Positions 36,880 through 49,200 of a stretch of 64,000 nucleotides of DNA are shown piece after piece. The DNA comes from Loxodes magnus (lineage: Eukaryota > Ciliophora > Karyorelictea > Loxodida > Loxodidae). Below the pieces are notes generated by a model. The model was not told the origin of the DNA. It did no database searches and saw only the letters and a program-made list of their open reading frames with translations. The translations under genes and the position numbers were made by a program. Numbering within the stretch: the first letter of the stretch is position 1; each line of letters starts with the position of its first letter. The stretch is taken from the NCBI GenBank assembly GCA_946699065.1, contig CAMPDV010001765.1, positions 1 to 64,000 on the forward strand, given 5' to 3'.

Positions 36880-38440
36880 CAGTTCTATAAGACATTGAGT
36901 TTAATTTTAAAACCCTATTCTTTAAACTACTTAAAATATAATTTTTAAAAATAAGATGAAAAAAAAATGTATGACGCTTAAAAAGATTAGAAATGATTAA
37001 AAAATTATAAGCTGTGAAAACTAGTTTAGTTTTCTCTTAAGGAGTATCAAATAGTTACTTTAGTTAGATGCACATTAGAAATTTATGAAAATGTTTTATT
37101 ATATATAGTCATGAGAACTAATATTTGATGAATAGCAAGTAATATCGACACGAGGACGGAAAAGCATGAGCAGTATGTTTGACGTAATTCTTATTTAAGA
37201 AGACTGGAGCATTTAGTTCAAGAATAATTAAAATAAGCAGATTCCCCAGAATAAAAAAATTTTAGAATACTTTTTATTGAAAGGGCTGCGCGCCAAGAAG
37301 GAGCGCTCTATATAAGAAAAATATTTAAATAGTTTAAAAAGAAACAACATGGACTAAACAATTTTTATAGTTGGTTTATAAAAAATCGGAGTGTTTCTTA
37401 TGTAAAAGTGAAAAAGAAGTTGAAAAAGTGAAGCTTCATAGTTAACTAATCGAGAGATTATTTTTTTTTGTTTTTTGAAACTCCCAAAAGAGGTCTAAAA
37501 AATAAAAAAGCGAAATAATTACAATGAGTGAAAGTGAGAAATATGATTGATATGACGAACATTAACCACTTGGAAATCCAGAATTAAAAAAACTTCCGAC
37601 ACAAACTCAAATAGAAATATTATCTAAGTCATTAAAAGAGTTTATGTTTAAAAATAGATACCTCACTGATAAAGTAGAAAAATTAGAAAAACTAATAACG
37701 TCTTTACTTGAGAAACAATATTAATAATCATAAGAAATAGAAGACAAACTGGAACAAAGAATTCTTTAAATTTAATAATAAATTTAGGTTACGCCATTTT
37801 CATTTTAACAGAATTAATCAGATCCTATGGAAATAGAAAATGAAGCCTCAAATTAAAATAAACAGTAAACGTTTATTTAAAATAAGTAGTAAATTTAAAT
37901 TAAATAAGTGTTACAGGAATAATAGTTTAAAAGAAGAATAAAATGCTACGTGTGCAATAAATAACACCAATGGAAATACTGCTACTAACTAAGCGAAATT
38001 TAAAGAAAGAATAAATAAGATATTTTTAGAAAACTATCTAGGATATATCCAACATAAAGCGGAAAAATTTATAGAAAAAATTCTTTAATTCAAATCTTAA
38101 TCCTTGGAGAAATAATTAGGAAAGCTACTTGCAAGATGAAAACTATCCAGAATATTAAAGGATGGTGCGCTAACGAAGTGCTACACCGCCTAACTAAGCC
38201 TAGCAGAAATTCAAGACAAACTAATGGAGACAAGGTGATAGAATAGGTCAGATGGCTGACTACTAAGGCTTTAACAAAGCTTTTTAACTTTTAACTTTAA
38301 CTATAAAAGATAAATTACCCTATTTAATTAAATTATCTATATAAAGACTAAACTATTTTTAAGTTTTTTAACAAAAAAACTAAATAAAAAATTTTTTGAT
38401 TAAAGTGGCGTAGCACCTCAATGGTACGCAGCACTATAAG
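36880..38440 (+). mobile_element. LINE family A: 5' monomer, ORF1 and 3' stem-loop
   Basis: One 5' monomer (36880 to about 37330, with an internal stem-loop at 37279-37313), a leader, the ORF1 at 37524, and a 3' stem-loop at 38404-38438. The same leader and ORF1 start lie at the left edge of the window on the other strand. No ORF2 is present, so this copy either is an ORF1-only non-autonomous form or lost ORF2. A further stem-loop-like stretch at 38160-38190 overlaps the ORF1 end. Confidence 0.6.
37524..38399 (+). CDS. LINE ORF1, family A, intact
   Basis: From ATG 37524 the frame runs 291 codons to TGA 38397-38399, with a single internal TGA at codon 9 that is conserved in the copy at window position 143. 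Residues ~45-95 form a coiled coil (DKVEKLEKLITSLLEKQ). A Gln-rich linker follows, then the knuckle KCYVCNKQHQWKYCY (37942-37985), a CX2CX3HX4C variant with TGG at the Trp site. The post-knuckle motif is present as IYPTQSGKIYRKN (about 38038-38078). After about 38130 the composition turns less coding-like, so the natural C-terminus may lie before 38399. Confidence 0.6.
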
Positions 38441-38479
38441 AAGTCAATTTTAAAGTCTTTAAATTTCCAATATTTCTTT

Positions 38480-39010
38480 TAATCTTTTCTTCTAATTGTG
38501 GGTAAGGTTGCGGTGCCAATTCTCCAAAGCACAGGACGCCAACAGGCGATTACAGGTAAATTTCCAACCCATGATGAAGAGATTAGTCTGGTCCAACACT
38601 TAGAAGGTTTTCTTCTGAGTCAGTACATTTTATGGAAATTCTTCTTGTAACCTTTAGAGGCAAGCTCCACCCTATCTAAATTAAATTATTGATTCAATTA
38701 ATTGATTCATATTACCAGAAAAAAGTATATAATTGAAAAGATAGTGGGAGCTGAGAATGACCTTCGTGACTAAACTTTCTGGTTTTATGGCTAGGAACAA
38801 GTTCTTTTCCTGTCCCTGTGAAAGTCCTGGCCAGAGTAATTTTCTATTGGAAACGCTGTCTTTGAGATTATCCGCTCTTGATAGGGGTTTGAAGCCTGGA
38901 TGCTCATAGCGATGGAGCTCCCTAGCAGCTGTGCTTGGAGCACAACAGGATACCCCCTTTATTCCGTAAAAAGAGAGCGTCAAGTCGTGCAATCGAAAAG
39001 GAATTTTAGG
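38480..39010 (-). mobile_element. Family G element fragment with GC-rich 5' part
   Basis: Minus-strand element. 38690-38480 resembles the family G ORF1 fragments. 39010-38700 is unusually GC-rich for this window and is open for 103 codons even in the standard code. That ORF has no recognised domain and I do not call it a gene. It may be the structured 5' region of the element, comparable in place to 58125-58380. A weak B-box-like GGTTTGAAGCC lies at 38887-38897 on the plus strand, without a convincing A box. Confidence 0.4.
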
Positions 39011-40136
39011 TCCAGAAACTCTTTTAGTTGAAATTAATTAATAAAAATAAGTAATAAGTAATAGTTACTAAGTTATTATAAAAATAAAGGTATAAAAAAT
39101 TAAATCATGCTTGCTTTATATTTTACTAAAACAAAATAAAATTAATTTAGTGTTAAGTAATTTAAATAATCTAAAGTAATCTTATTAAATTTTTTAATTT
39201 TTACTCATTTTTATTTTAGTTTTTTATTATAAATAAGATAAAAAAGTAAAAATATAGAAAACAATTGATAAACAAAATTTTAATATTTATTTAAATTAAA
39301 AAGATTAATTAAATAATTATGAGAAAAGTTGGTTGCTCCATTTGATTAATCATTTTTAAATAATTTATTTTATAAAACTAATTCAAAAAATTTAAATAAT
39401 TAATCTTATATTTAATTATTTATTTTAAACAAAAATAATTTTTATAAAATATAATTTAAATTAAAAACCTTTAATTAAGTAAATACGAGATAATTAAATT
39501 ACTTTAATAAAGAATCTATAAATAAATATTTACTAAAAATGAATCTAGCATTATATAAAATTAAAGTCACCAAATAAAATAAAATAAAAAAAGAAAGCCT
39601 TTTAAAATCTAAAATTTAATATCTAAGTTAAATTAATAATTAAAAGTTCTAAAATTTCTATTAATTAAAAACTCTGTAAGAAAAGAAGCAAAATTGATAA
39701 TTTAAATTATAAAGTTTGCGAATAATGTTAGATTAGTGTGAGATCAAAAGTTTAATAAAATATAAAAATTTTAAAAAAATTAAAAAAAATAAAAATAAGG
39801 TTAAAATTAAATAAAAACAAAAACAAATATATAAAATATAAAAAATATAAAAAATAATTAAAATTAAACAAAAAAGGAATCTAAAAAAATATCTAAGAAA
39901 ATTGAAAAGATAATCTTAGTCTAAATTAATTTCAAAAAACTTAAAAAAAATTTAAACTTACTGATCAATCTTTTTAAAACAACAGAATCACTAAAATAAT
40001 ACAAAATACTAAAAGCACAGAATTGATTAAAATAAAAATAGCTTATAAAATAACTTTATAGCTATCATTATTACTGATTTAATTTATTATTATTGTAATC
40101 TCAGAGCCTATCAAAAATAAGACATAAACGATTATC
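39011..40136. other. AT-rich intergenic
   Basis: Over 1.1 kb of AT-rich sequence, nothing recognised. Confidence 0.35.
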
Positions 40137-41290
40137 ATTGAGTTTAATTTTTAAACCCTATTCTTTAAACTACTTAAAATATAATTTTTAAAAATAAGAT
40201 GGAAAAAAAATTTATGATGTTTAAAAAGATTAGAAATGATTAAACAATGTAATTTATCAAATAAGCTGCTTATAGAAACTAGTTTAGTTTTCTCTTAAGG
40301 AGTATCAAATAGTTACTTTTTGAATTAGTTAGATGATATTATTAAACATTAGAAACTTTGAGAAATGCTAAAGTTTTATAATATATGAGAACTATTTATG
40401 GCTCTGATGCCTAGCGAATAATATGGCACTAGATGCCTCCACGAGGACAAGCTCGGAAAAACCTAACTTGAGGGTTTTAGTATGTAGTTTGACTAACAGT
40501 GTTACGAACTTTTATGTTATTCAAGAAAGAGCGTTGGAAATAAAAAAATAATTTAAATAAGCAGATTCCCCGAAGCAGGCTCATAAAAACAAAAAGTATG
40601 AGAACATTTTTTTAATGTTGAAAGGGCTGCGCGTCTAGAAGGTGCGCTCTATAATAATGTTTATAAGAAACTTGGAACTAAAGAAAAATAATTAAATTGT
40701 TTAAAAAGAAACACATTAACTAAAAAAATAAGCAATTTTTTTAGTTATATAAAATTTATAAAAAATCGGAGTGTTTAAAAAGCATCTTTCTTTTAAATTG
40801 TAAATAAAAGTGAAAATAAAGTTGAAAAAGTTATAAAAAAGAGAATCAATGGATATAAAATAGTATTTATCATATTAAATAAGTTTATTTCGTTTAAAGG
40901 GAAAAGAAAAAAAGAAAGGTGTATTAACAACACAAACAAATAAATTTCTAAATATTAAAAGCTGTCAGCATTATTATAAATAAATTAAAATAATTAGAAA
41001 TTTATTAAAATACTTTAATATAGTTTTGAAAAATGGAAGAAGAAATTGACAGTTTTGTGACTCTTTTTATTAAAAAATAAAAATTTTTTTTTGCTATTAC
41101 TGATTTAATCTATCATTATAGGAGTCTCTAATTCTTTTCTATCAAATCAAAAAAATTAAACTTTTATCATTGAGTTTAATTTTTAAACCCTATTCTTTAA
41201 ACTACTTAAAATATAATTTTAAAAAATAAGATGGAAAAAAAATTTATGATGTTTAAAAAGATTATAGAAATGATTTATGATTTAATAATG
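40137..41290 (+). repeat. One full and one partial ~1-kb monomer, no ORF1
   Basis: The unit start phrase (TTGAGTTTAATTTTTAAACC) occurs at about 40139 and again at 41168, giving a period near 1.03 kb. The first unit contains the stem-loop (40620-40654). The second breaks off at about 41290. These are the 5' repeats of LINE family A, but no ORF1 follows, so they were left behind or copied without the body. Confidence 0.6.
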
Positions 41291-41579
41291 TTATGTAATT
41301 TATAAAATAAACTGGTTAAGCTTAAAGATATGAAGTTATTAATAATTTTCTTTTTCTTTTTTTGTTTTTGTTTTTTTATTTTTCCTTTTTTAAATTTAAT
41401 TAATTCTTTATTTAAATTTTTCTTTATCATTTATTTAGGTTTTAGTTCATATCTTAGTATTATCTTTGTTTTGTTTTACTTTATAACAATTTCCTTTTTC
41501 TTTGAATTTACTATTTATTTAAAAAATATTTTATTTCTGTTGTAATAAAATACTATCTTTATATAAACTAAGGTTGAAT

Positions 41580-43190
41580 TAATTAAATAAAACACATATT
41601 TAAAAATCCTTATAAGACAGAAGAAGATTGATAAACATCAAAAAGCAGGCAAAAAATATTAGACTGCTTTGTCAATAAAAAAAAATTTGAATCTCTAACC
41701 CGCAATCAAGCTCCTATACTATACTAAGATCTGAAGTGTGAATAAATTTTTAGATGCTGAAAATTTTCTCTATTACTTCAATATTTCATACTAATGGACT
41801 TTATTTTAGAAACTATATAAAGCAGGAAAATTATTAGAATAGAGGGTTGCATTGTTTATATCTAAGCTACTTAATGATCTAATATATATCAAACATAGTT
41901 CAAAGTCAAAAGCATCTCATAGTTGAAACGTTACCCGCATTTTATTTTGAAAGTTCTTTGATTAACTTGAAGAGATAATTTCTAAACTAAATAGTATTAT
42001 AGTAAACTTATTCCTAGATCTAAGGCTTTAATCATATGGTATCAGATGGAGCAATCATAAGATCAGTAATTAAATGGTTGATAGATAGTCAGAAATAAAG
42101 TAATACAAATATGAATAAAGGAAAGAAGAGCGGAGTGCTTAAAGGTAATATATACTTATGGAAAAGAAGCTAATTCTATGTGTAGTGAAATCTAACTTAA
42201 GCTTGCAGATCTAAATATATCTACTTAGTATATTCTTAATATAGATTCTGTACAATGTTGACTTCATAAAGTTTTCAAGAGGAATAACCTACAAATTTTT
42301 ACATTATTTTAAATAATTTCCATAGTCGACTTAAGGAATAATAGCGACTAAAGTTATTGGAACTAATACTAAGCATATTGTTATTTAAGTTCACTTACCA
42401 TAAATATTAACTAAGCAAAGGAAAAGATAAATTATTATGCTACTAACTGAATAGTTTTTATTGATTTAGTCATCAGAAGTATTTTATGTAAAGCCAAGTT
42501 AATAAATAACTAAGGATATTTATATAAATATCATACTGCATACTTACATTTCAATTTAGGCTTATCTATAGACATTCTAAATAAAATATCGAAGTAAAAC
42601 TTAAAATTTTCTCTGGAAGGCAATTAAGTTAAAAAAAAGCTCAATAAGTAAAGAAACTAAAGAATATAGTTTAGTATAGAGACTTATATTTATTCTTTAG
42701 TAACAAAGAAGCATAAAAGAAGGGATTGTCTTAATTACTCAGGAATAAACAATTCTTCTGACATATATTTAAAAATGATATTCATATGATATAATCCTAT
42801 ATTTATACTTTGTTTATAACTACGTAAAACCTACAGATGGCTCAGATATACATTTAATTTATTTAATTTTACCTGGAATTCCTTTAAAATTTTTTGTTTT
42901 TAAAGAATTTTCTCAATAAAGCAACATTCTTATATCTTGTAATTTCATCTTAAATAATTTAAAGTGTATAAAAAGCTAAATTGATGAATTATAGGTAGCA
43001 AGATATAAAGAAAGGATTTTTTAAGAGTAAATAATTCAAAAATAGTAAACTAAGAAGAAAATTAGCCAGAGTTAAATAACTACATTACATTCAAGTTCAA
43101 TAGTTAAGATATAAGGTATTTAATATCTTTATTTCCTTCTCCAATTTTTTCAAATTAAAAACCTTATACCATGATATAAGTATGTACCTT
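41580..43190 (+). CDS. Tentative gene, unknown product
   Basis: One plus-strand frame gives a continuous protein-like reading with about five in-frame TGAs over ~520 codons. Examples are KLLNDLIYIKHSSKSKASHS (41866-41925), GITYKFLHYFKQFPQST (42280-42330) and YVKPTDGSDIHLIYLILPGI (42822-42880). The composition (Ile, Leu, Lys, Tyr, Phe) is also what random AT-rich DNA would give, so this is weak. Start and stop are not fixed. It faces the next tentative gene tail to tail. Confidence 0.3.
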
Positions 43191-43599
43191 TTTATTTGTT
43201 CTCCTTGAAAATTTAGAATAAATTGTTTCTGTAATTTATCTAAAGATTTTAATATTAAGAGAAAATAACCCCAAAAGAATACTTTAAATGAAAATAATTA
43301 AATATTTAATTAAGTGAATATAATCTTAGTCAAATAGTTCACTAATATCAATATCCTAAATGAAGGAACTTAATAAATATCATTTAATTAATTAAATAAA
43401 TGAAAATTATCTCAAAAAACGATTACTAGAAATAGACGTTCATATAACTAAAATTAGAAATATTTACCTAGTTTTTGAACTTTAATTTAAATTTCCAGCC
43501 TTCTTGAAATCTCTTCCAGAAGCATGGCTAAATCTTGTTTTGATTTATATACTTTGAAACATTTTGAATCTACTTGAATTTGTAGAGCAAAATAAGAAT

Positions 43600-44910
43600 A
43601 AATTTATTTTTTTAAGCTATTTTTTGAAATAAAGTGCCTAGAAAAAAAGTTTATTAGGCTGAAGCTAGATATATTAAAGATATTTGATAGATATTTTATT
43701 TATTTTTCTCTATTGCTAGCCTTTATCTTCAATTAATTTTTTTAAAGAATTTAAAGCAAAAAGAAATGTTGTAAAGAATCCTATAAATTCCAAAATAGTT
43801 GCTAATAGAAGAGATAAATAAATCACTTTATCTCCCACTTGATTCTTCATTTCTGTTTGTCTTAGAACTAGTATTTTCTAAGCTTATCCTTCTTGTCTTT
43901 ACTGCTACCCTTGCATGCTTCTTTCTTCCTTTAAGAATTTCTAAAACAATGTTCTCTTTTAAAGAATTTAACTTTCTTAATCTTTTCCTTACAATTTGCT
44001 AAGAATTATTCTTCTAAATAGCTTTATTTTCTAATTCACAAATCACTTTATTAAAGCTTTATTCTGAATATTCTTAATCCTAAGTAATACTTTCCTATTG
44101 ACATCACTACTCTTACTACTTTTAAAATCTTATAACAGTTCTAAAATTCCTCTTACTAATCTAATCTACTATTGATCTGGTATTTAAACTGTTTGCAAAG
44201 CTGCATCCGATATAGTTAATTCAGTAGTTGCTAGTAAGCTAAATTTTTTTAATTATATTTGGGCAATTTCATATTAAATTTTCTGCTTATCTCATTTTTA
44301 AAACAGCATGAGACATCCTTGTTCCTCAACAAATGAAATTTATGATTTTAAGACAGACTAAAAAAGTTAATATCTACAAAAGATAGATATGCTTCTGACT
44401 AGGTAGTTAAACTAATAAAGGAACAATTCGTTACTTTATCTTTGTTATATTTTTTTGTACGAGGAATCAACTTTCAAATTATAGAAAGCTGGTTAGCAAA
44501 CTTTAACTCAGTGGTTTTAAGATTTATTGAAACCTTATCTTTAGATGGACATTAAACACGTTGAATTTAGATTGAGCATGTATGCTTAGAAATTTGCTTG
44601 CTAGATTCTTTTATTTTTCTTTCTAATGATCTAATTAAATTCTCTCTGCTGTAAAAAAACTTAATCTTCATATTCTTAACTTGGATATAGCTTTCTTAGG
44701 TACTAAACTTTAAAAACTTATCTCTAAAATTTATAAATACATCTTGATCTGGATAAAAGATTGGATGTGACTGCTACAACACTACAGCAGATACAGGACT
44801 TTTCTCTCATATATGATTTTAATAAAATACATATTAACGTCATTCTACTAGAAATAGAGCCAAAAAATTCTTGCTCCAAGAGTAGCAACTTTCAAAAGTT
44901 ATTTTAAATC
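43600..44910 (-). CDS. Tentative gene, unknown product
   Basis: Minus-strand reading is clearly protein-like from about 44800: SPVSAVVLQQSHPIFYPDQ (44795-44740), LIRSLERKIKESSKQISKH (44640-44585), SINLKTTELKFANQLSI (44535-44485). Further on, SDAALQTVQIPDQQQIRLVR (44210-44150) lies in a different frame, so at least one frameshift or short intron is present near 44310. No clear start, stop or family. Its 5' end lies 1.3 kb from the divergent RING gene. Confidence 0.4.
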
Positions 44911-46234
44911 TAAAAGGAGAATTATGAACTTAATTTTATATTTTTTCCGATAAAATTAACTTTTCTTAATATTCATTAAATTTTGTTTCTGAATATTAGA
45001 ACTGGCATAAACATCATTACTATTGCAATTAAAAATGAAATGTTAAATACTTAATTATTTATATTTCTTTCTCTTCAATTCAAATTAAAAAATAAGTTTC
45101 ATCATAATAATTGTTTTAGATTAATTATATATTTTTTAAGATTCTATGAACAAGATTTTCCTTTCTCTGCCTTTTTCTTTTTCTGAATTTTTTTTGCATT
45201 TAAAATATTTTTATGTTCCCCTTTATATTATATTAATATTTATTTTAATATTTCTTTTTATTTATTTTCTTTTACTTTCTTTTATTTTCTTTTAATTGAC
45301 CATTTTATAATATTTATATTTTTATAATTAATTCATATTATAAACTGAATAAAATAAATAATTATAAGCATATTATTTTAAACTATTGATAGCTAACATT
45401 TATTATTTTTAACTATTTTTCTTAGAAAATTTAATATTTTTATAATATTTATTTAAGTTAATTTAATTATTTATTCATTTCAATTTTTTCTTTCATTTAT
45501 TTATATTATTTTTCAATTTATTTTGTTTTTATTTGATTATGAATTCTTAGTCTCATCTTCTCTTCTATAATCTAATTTCAGCTATTTCCTTTTTATTATT
45601 TTAATTCATATTTATTCTTTTTTATTTCGCCAGTTCTAACCAATAGCTCTATATTAATAATATCCTATTAAACTCCAAAATATAAAAATAATAATAAATA
45701 TAATTTAATCTAAACATATCTCTTTTAATACTAAACATAGGTATAATATCTAGATATTAACAAAGCTTATTATAAGTTAATTATAATAAAATTAAATAAA
45801 AATAGCTTTCTAGTAAATAAATTATTATAAGTACTTTAATTGTTTTGTATTAAGTAATAATACTTAATATTCTACTTCTATATATTTATATACTTATATT
45901 CAGATACTCTTCCTTAGCTTTTTATCTACTATTGTTATAATTCTTATGTATCAAGTATGAGAATTTAGCTATGGGAATTCCTTTCTATTTATGTGAATAT
46001 TTTATTTACTTATATAATTACTTTATTTATTTCTAGTTATGCTATGGATTCTTTATAGTTATAGTTAGTGTAGTTAGGTAGAAATTATATTGATATAATG
46101 AAGGGAAATAATTATGCCTAGTGCTAGTTATTTAATTAAGAATTTAAAATAAAATAAATATGGAAGTTGTTTGTTTAATTTTAGTTTAAATCTAACGTAA
46201 ATGTGCGTGATTGCTTTAAGGGTAATTAAAAAAA
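44911..46234. promoter_or_regulatory. AT-rich intergenic upstream of the RING gene
   Basis: About 1.3 kb between two divergent coding regions, so it probably holds both promoters. No specific element recognised. The base just before the RING gene ATG is part of a run of A, as common before ciliate starts. Confidence 0.3.
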
Positions 46235-49200
46235 ATGTCTGAATCGTCCGAGATGGCTAAATGTCCTGCTGCTTGTAAAGAAGATTTCGATATTTTGGAT
46301 AAGATTCCAATGTTATTACCATGTGGTCATAAGATTTGTATAGAATGTGCTAATGATCAGTATAGGCCTAATAAAATTCTGAAATGTAGCTAATAAAATT
46401 GCCAGAAGTCGCATAAGATAAACCCCATTAATTTAAATAAGGACAGTTAACTTCTGAAAAGCTTAGAATAAAAGGTGATACTAGAAAATATATCTCAGCT
46501 TGAAAGTCTATAAGCAAGATTAACAAAAACTTAGGCATAATTGGCTTAAAAATAATCATTTCTGACTTAATAAATTATACTACATCTCAATAACTACGTA
46601 TTAAAAAATAATATAGCATTATAAAAAGAGATTAGATAAATAACAAAAAATATAAAAAAGCTTTTAAACTTCTAAAAACAATAATAAAAACTAATGAATC
46701 AAAATGCTAATCATTAGTAAATATTATAAAAAGGCTATAATACGTAAATAGAAAAAAAAGCCTAATAGTTAACGACTAGATCTAATGAAATAATATAATA
46801 AGATTCGTAGTTAATTACTAGTGTATATGAAGAATTAGATAACTTAAAAAGCAAAATGAATCAAGTAATTACAGTTAACAGCAATATAAAAAAAAATGAA
46901 AGAAATTAAAAATAAGAAATTGAAAAGTTAATCTAAGAAAAGATTCTTTCAGAAAATCTGATAAAAAGTTTAATAAAAGAGAAAGAAGAATTTGAAAAGC
47001 AAATGAGCTTTATAAAAACTTAAAAACTAAAAAGTTAAATGTTATCAATAAAAATAGTATCACCCAAGAAAGAAAAATAAAAACTTGATGTGATAAATGA
47101 TATAACAATATAAGAACTAAAAAAATAGATATAGTAGATTAAAATATTCTCTTAATATAATAAATTTGATTTAGAACTTAAAAAAAAATTAAAAGAAGAA
47201 TATAAACTATCATCCATAAAAATAGAAGATGGGGATAAAATTTATTTGAAAGAGCGTAGGTTTGTATTTAAATCGAAAATAAAGGAAGTAAGTTTGGAAT
47301 TTAAAATGAAAATAAAGACTGTAAGTTTGGAATTTAAAATGAAAATAAAGAGCGTAAGTTTGGAATTTAAAATGAAAATAAAGACTGTAAGTTTGGAATT
47401 TAAAATGAAAATAAAGACTGTAAGTTTGGAATTTAAAATGAAAATAAAGAGCGTAAGTTTGGAATTTAAAATGAAAATAAAGACTGTGAGTTTGGAATTT
47501 AAAATGAAAATAAAGAGCGTAAGTTTGGAATTTAAAATGAAAATAAAGCGTGTAAGTTTGGAATTTAAAATGAAAATAAAGAACGTAAGTTTGGAATTTA
47601 AAATGAAAATAAAGAGCGTAAGTTTGGAATTTAAAATGAAAATAAAGAGGGTAAGTTTGGAATTTAAAATGAAAATAAAGACTGTAAGTTTGGAATTTAA
47701 AATGAAAATAAAGAGGGTAAGTTTGGAATTTAAAATGAAAATAAAGAGCGTAAGTTTGGAATTTAAAATGAAAATAAAGAACGTAAGTTTGGCATTTAAA
47801 ATGAAAATAAAGTACGTAAGTTTGGAATTTAAAATGAAAATAAAGAGCGTAAGTTTGGAATTTAAAATGAAAATAAAGACTGTAAGTTTGGAATTTAAAA
47901 TGAAAATAAAGACTGTAAGTTTGGAATTTAAAATGAAAATAAAGAGCGTAAGTTTGCAATTTAAAATGAAAATAAAGAGGGTAAGTTTGGAATTTAAAAT
48001 GAAAATAAAGCTCGTAGGTTTGGAATTTAAAATGAAAATAAAGTCAGTAAGTTTGGAATTTAAAATGAAAATAAAGAGCGTAAGTTTGGAATTTAAAATG
48101 AAAATAAAGACTGTAAGTTTGGAATTTAAAATGAAAATAAAGACTGTAAGTTTGGAATTTAAAATGAAAATAAAGAGGGTAAGTTTGCAATTTAAAATGA
48201 AAATAAAGAACGTAAGTTTGGAATTTAAAATGAAAATAAAGACAGTAAGTTTGGAATCTAAAATGAAAATAAAGTCAGTAAGTTTGGAATTTAAAATGAA
48301 AATAAAGAGCGTAAGTTTGGAATTTAAAATGAAAATAAAGACTGTAAGTTTGGAATTTAAAATGAAAATAAAGAGGGTAAGTTTGGAATTTAAAATGAAA
48401 ATAAAGAGCGTAAGTTTGGAATTTAAAATGAAAATAAAGAGCGTAAGTTTGGAATTTAAAATGAAAATAAAGAGCGTAAGTTTGGAATTTAAAATGAAAA
48501 TAAAGACTGTAAGTTTGGAATTTAAAATGAAAATAAAGAGGGTAAGTTTGTAATTTAAAATGAAAATAAAGAGCGTAAGTTTGGAATTTAAAATGAAAAT
48601 AAAGAGCGTAAGTTTGGAATTTAAAATGAAAATAAAGAGCGTAAGTTTGGAATTTAAAATGAAAATAAAGTACGTAAGTTTGCAATTTAAAATGAAAATA
48701 AAGAACGTAAGTTTGGAATTTAAAATGAAAATAAAGAGGGTAAGTTTGGAATTTAAAATGAAAATAAAGCTCGTATGTTTGGAATTTAAAATGAAAATAA
48801 AGCTCGTAAGTTTGGAATTTAAAATGAAAATAAAGAGGGTAAGTTTGCAATTTAAAATGAAAATTAAGACTGTAAGTTTGGAATTTAAAATGAAAATAAA
48901 GAGCGTAAGTTTGGAATTTAAAATGAAAATAAAGACTGTAAGTTTGGAATTTAAAATGAAAATAAAGAGCGAAAGTTTGGAATTTAAAATGAAAATAAAG
49001 ACTGTAAGTTTGGAATTTAAAATGAAAATAAAGACTGTAAGTTTGGAATTTAAAATGAAAATAAAGAGCGTAAGTTTGCAATTTAAAATGAAAATAAAGA
49101 ACGTAAGTTTGGCATTTAAAATGAAAATAAAGAGGGTAAGTTTGGAATTTAAAATGAAAATAAAGAGCGTAAGTTTGGAATTTAAAATGAAAATAAAGAG

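Noticed and set aside
38681-38992. 103-codon minus-strand ORF as a host gene
   Set aside because: No domain was recognised, and it is fused to a transposon fragment. It is probably part of the element.
41330-41545. 71-codon Phe-rich plus-strand ORF
   Set aside because: It is T-rich low-complexity sequence just after a broken monomer, without any conserved copy.
44768-44787. Small inverted repeat CTGCT...AGCAG as a regulatory hairpin
   Set aside because: Five base pairs only, inside a likely coding region, and expected by chance.
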